Shown: positions 62,401 to 64,000 of the stretch, piece after piece | Numbering within the stretch: position 1 is the stretch's first letter | Layout: each line of letters starts with the position of its first letter | Source of the DNA: Clostridium beijerinckii HUN142 | GTDB taxonomy: Bacteria > Bacillota > Clostridia > Clostridiales > Clostridiaceae | DNA length: 64,000 bases | Direction of reading: 5' to 3' | Assembly: GCF_000621745.1 (NCBI RefSeq) | Contig: NZ_KK211335.1 | Span: forward strand, 248,250 to 312,249 | Made by a program: the position numbers and the translations under genes | Notes under the pieces: model-generated | Databases searched by the model: none | What the model saw: the letters and a program-made list of their open reading frames with translations, nothing else | Told to the model about the DNA's origin: nothing

Positions 62401-62696
62401 AGGCAGCCTTAGCAGCTAGTGATGAAAGTAATTGGACAGTTATGGATGAAAGTTATAATTTTAAATTCTCAGTATATAAAAATGATTTAGTTGAAATCAT
62501 ATATGAAAAGAAAAGGGGGTACTTTGGATATTTTGATGGTTTTGATAGATCTACAGCATCATTTACCATAGAAAGTAATGATAGTTCGGAAAGGTATAGA
62601 GGTATTGGAATAAAAACAGGAGTAAAAGAGATTAACAAATATCAAGTCGATGTGCTTGGTAGATACTATAAAGTAAAAAAGGAGGATAAAAATTAA
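59448..62696 (+). CDS. cas9: Cas9 endonuclease, subtype II-C
   Basis: About 1,082 residues; ATG 59448 (or the adjacent ATG 59451) follows TAGGAGG, while the open frame further upstream lies in the tracrRNA terminator. RuvC-I RLGLDIGITSVGWSV (Asp about 13); Arg-rich bridge helix RRLARGRRRLFRRKSYRVDR; RuvC-II INVELARELAK (Glu about 517); HNH EIDHIIPFSRSFDD...N (His about 598); RuvC-III HHALDATVVA (His 734/Asp 738). All nuclease residues are intact, so both target strands should be cut. The size and the absence of csn2 or cas4 make it II-C. The C-terminal PAM-binding region ends VLGRYYKVKKED. Confidence 0.96.
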   Translation: MMKEDVNYRLGLDIGITSVGWSVINLDKKRIEDLGVRIFNAAENSKDGASLALPRRLARGRRRLFRRKSYRVDRVKKLLMEANILITDKNILIREEREKFFAEFFKKCKTKSGLDVWEARVKALDEKVTNEEWAKILINLCKKRGFKSNRKNEANDKETGQVLSSIKSNEEKMKSLQARSVGEYIYKEVNLSNDSYKGFRNKVGQYNMCVSRAMLMDEIITLFARQRELGADFASEEIEKKYLEIFNSQRPYSRFEDLEKMIGFCTFEKKNKIKRASKNSISAEEFVLYENLNKLSIVNKGDKRKLTSEERNLAICEAYKKNEIKYTGLRKLLNLNDEERFSTLSYSNKVEIAKTENTKFVSLKGYHEVRKAIETNLGKDRWLEIKDDRNMLNDIVYVLSIAKTDEEIEKQLNLREISEDIIKSVSDLSFSKFINLSITAIEKIMPYLKEGYQYNEACDKAGYDFKAVYEGTKLIKLPKIGIDEIVNPVVNRALAQTRKVINAVIDEYGSPIGINVELARELAKNFKDRKTIEKEQKENRDNREKLRNQLKDLMGKEPTGAEILKYRLWSQQKEECAYTQERISIEKLFEPGEYEIDHIIPFSRSFDDSMNNKGLVKGTENQRKGNRLPYEYFGEDEERWHNFEIWVEDSNLHPKKKYNLLKKKFSKEEQREFKERNLNDTKYICSYISNFIANRLIFKESESKKKVITINGRATAYLRAKWGLTKVREDGDKHHALDATVVAVATQGMVQEISKYSKAKELNYIRQGDDFVDIDTGEIVVLEDYRYLLKDRLPRPWLGFSEELITRLSDDPAEELKKSPIKTYDEDFIKNTVRPIFVSRVPYRKIGGKLFKETIYSPKAFQGKTFVTKRNLTELTPKDIDNIYNYQTDKKLYDAIKCKLIEHNGNAKKAFEEEFRKPTKDGKLGPVVRSIKINATVPFKDGIDLNGGKVAKEGIVRVDIYEKCGKYYSVPVYRNEIAKGIIPKKAALAASDESNWTVMDESYNFKFSVYKNDLVEIIYEKKRGYFGYFDGFDRSTASFTIESNDSSERYRGIGIKTGVKEINKYQVDVLGRYYKVKKEDKN

Positions 62697-63596
62697 TTGA
62701 GTTTTAGGAGTGTTGTAATTTCAAATTCAGCAAACTTAGGATTAAGTAATAATAGTTTAGTAATAACTAATGAAGATGAATATAAAATACCAATAGAGGA
62801 TATATCAACTTTGGTTATAGAAGGTATAGGTGTAAAATTGACAAATAGATTATTGAGTAAACTAGCAGAAAATAATGTTGCAACTATTATTTGCAATGAA
62901 AAGCATCTGCCTTCTTCAATAGTATTACCTTTAAACATTCATCATAGATCATATAAGGTGATTAAGGAGCAAATGAATCAAAGTGCTGCTTTTAATAAAA
63001 GAATATGGCAAAATATAATAAAACAAAAGTTGTATAACCAAGGACAATGCTTAGAGATATTATCATTAAAAGGATCTCAATATCTTAAAAAGATATCTAC
63101 AGATGTAGAGAGTGGAGACAAAGGTAATAGGGAAGCTATAGGTGCTAAATATTATTTTAAATCATTATTTGGGGAAAATTTTAAAAGAAATAATGATAAT
63201 GGAATTAATGCAGCGTTAAACTATGGATATACAATAATAAGGAGTGTAATAGCAAGAACTTTAGTTGCATATGGATTTAATACAGTATTAGGGGTAAACC
63301 ATTGTAATGAACTTAATTCATATAATTTAGCTGATGATTTTATTGAACCATTTAGACCAATGGTAGACTTATGGGTATATTCAAACATAAAAAGTGAAGA
63401 TGAACTTACAAAATCAAATAGAATGTCACTTATTGATCTTGTAAACTATGAATGCATAATGGATAGGCAAAATCATTCAATCTTAAATGCAATTGATAAA
63501 ATGATATCTTCTTATACAACGGCTTGCGATAAAAAAGATTTTAGATTGCTAAAAGTGCCTACAATTAAAAGTATGGAATACCATTTTTATGAGTAG
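62697..63596 (+). CDS. cas1: Cas1 integrase
   Basis: 299 residues from a TTG that follows the cas9 stop immediately, with AAGGAGG inside the end of cas9. N-terminal beta domain (SVVISNSANLGLSNNSLVITNE) and helical C-terminal domain with the metal-binding residues: Glu in GDKGNREAIGAKYYF, His in LGVNHCNELNSYNL and Asp/Glu in ADDFIEPFRPMVD. With Cas2 it inserts new spacers. It overlaps cas2 by 8 bp. Confidence 0.95.
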   Translation: MSFRSVVISNSANLGLSNNSLVITNEDEYKIPIEDISTLVIEGIGVKLTNRLLSKLAENNVATIICNEKHLPSSIVLPLNIHHRSYKVIKEQMNQSAAFNKRIWQNIIKQKLYNQGQCLEILSLKGSQYLKKISTDVESGDKGNREAIGAKYYFKSLFGENFKRNNDNGINAALNYGYTIIRSVIARTLVAYGFNTVLGVNHCNELNSYNLADDFIEPFRPMVDLWVYSNIKSEDELTKSNRMSLIDLVNYECIMDRQNHSILNAIDKMISSYTTACDKKDFRLLKVPTIKSMEYHFYE

Positions 63597-63912
63597 AAGA
63601 TTTATGAGATTATTAGTTTTGTTTGATTTACCAGTTGTAAAAAGAGAAGATAGGAAAGAATATCAGCAATTTAGGAGATTTTTATTAAATGATGGTTATA
63701 CTATGATACAATTTTCGGTTTATTCTAGAATATGTAATGGAATTGATGGTGTTAACAAGCATATTATCAGATTAAAAAAGAGTTTGCCACATAAAGGTTC
63801 AGTAAGATTTCTTCAAGTAACAGAAAAGCAATATTCAGAAATGAAATTTCTTGTAGGAAAGCCAAAAATGCAAGAGAAACGCGTGAATGCAAGGCAATTA
63901 AGTATTTTTTAG
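63589..63912 (+). CDS. cas2: Cas2
   Basis: 107 residues (ATG 63589; an alternative ATG at 63604 would give MRLLVLFDLP). The ferredoxin-like fold begins LLVLFDLPVVKREDRKEYQQFRRFLLNDGY with the conserved first-strand Asp, followed by IQFSVYSRIC. Cas2 is the structural centre of the Cas1-Cas2 complex. Overlap with cas1 indicates coupling; a terminator follows. Confidence 0.93.
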   Translation: MSRRFMRLLVLFDLPVVKREDRKEYQQFRRFLLNDGYTMIQFSVYSRICNGIDGVNKHIIRLKKSLPHKGSVRFLQVTEKQYSEMKFLVGKPKMQEKRVNARQLSIF

Positions 63913-63919
63913 AAAGCTA

Positions 63920-63953
63920 AAATCCCTTGAAACTTAGTGTTTTCAAGGGATTT
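63920..63953. terminator. Bidirectional terminator between cas2 and the array
   Basis: AAATCCCTTGAAA and TTTCAAGGGATTT form a 13-bp stem. It would stop cas transcripts and also crRNA transcripts approaching from the array on the minus strand. Confidence 0.8.
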
Positions 63954-63963
63954 GTTAACTCGT

Positions 63964-64000
63964 ATTATAGCATATCGAGAATTTACTAGGAACTATAACT
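63964..64000 (-). CRISPR. First repeat of a CRISPR array (cut by window end)
   Basis: A 36-nt unit, 63964-63999, from ATTATAGCATATCG to AGGAACTATAAC, matches the tracrRNA anti-repeat. Read as crRNA (minus strand) it starts GTTATAGTTCC and ends GATATGCTATAAT, the usual form of type II repeats. Only one copy is visible because the window stops at the first spacer base. The array must continue beyond 64000. Confidence 0.85.

Overview
The window is low-GC, AT-rich DNA with strong AGGAGG-type ribosome binding sites, frequent TTG/GTG starts, a Spo0E-like protein, an orphan sensor kinase and a kdpZ/kdpF-type potassium operon. Together these point to a Clostridium sensu stricto, of the kind represented by the solventogenic C. 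beijerinckii / C. saccharoperbutylacetonicum group. That placement is inference from gene content. No tRNA or rRNA gene was seen.

Region 1 (1-32.9 kb) is chromosomal 'envelope and ion homeostasis' DNA built around four two-component systems: 966-3262, KdpDE 11890-15286, 20311-22312 and 26771-28857. They sit among a bacitracin-type ABC exporter (4604-6062), the complete Kdp K+ pump (6827-11518), a RelA/SpoT-domain alarmone synthetase, a VTT/DedA-like protein with a family-4 glycosyltransferase, three PAP2 (undecaprenyl-pyrophosphate type) phosphatases plus two PAP2 remnants, a COG4705 membrane protein plus a broken copy, a NodB deacetylase and a large cell-wall-binding protein. Four different families of direct repeats with an 11-bp period lie just upstream of promoters. 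They look like operators, and each can be tied by position to one of the OmpR-type regulators. One family (ATTYTAAT) drives the cell-wall protein, a PAP2 gene and two short non-coding units ending in terminators that share a hairpin: a candidate pair of related small RNAs.

Region 2 (33-47 kb) is gene-poor accessory DNA. It holds truncated genes (phytase-like phosphatase, GGDEF domain, others), three related small secreted proteins, a PocR-domain signalling protein, an orphan sugar-binding protein and a Spo0E-like protein. It also contains an unusual set of repeats: a 3.4-kb segment (35640-39057) bounded by perfect 22-bp inverted repeats with hairpin ends, inside which two genes are each bracketed by 24-bp inverted repeats and preceded by an rRNA-leader (boxA)-like sequence; three dispersed copies of a structured element of about 150-220 nt (34.8, 39.4 and 58.3 kb); and several long hairpins.

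Region 3 (47.3-58.1 kb) contains an orphan GAF histidine kinase, a small lysis/bacteriocin-like module (YvrJ peptide, RHH protein, sigma factor, amidase endolysin) whose sigma factor and amidase genes are each interrupted by one in-frame stop codon, and a two-gene AAA+ ATPase / subtilisin-like protease pair resembling the IetAS defence system. A promoter with two direct repeats precedes the pair.

Region 4 (58.3-64 kb) is a type II-C CRISPR-Cas locus: promoter and tracrRNA, a compact Cas9 of about 1,082 residues, Cas1, Cas2, a terminator and the first repeat of an array cut off by the window edge. The crRNA-sense repeat ends in a perfect extended -10 (TGCTATAAT), suggesting promoters inside the repeats as in Neisseria. 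Just upstream lie the remains of a second copy of the sigma factor/endolysin divergent unit. IetAS-like genes and CRISPR-Cas9 together make 53-64 kb a defence island.
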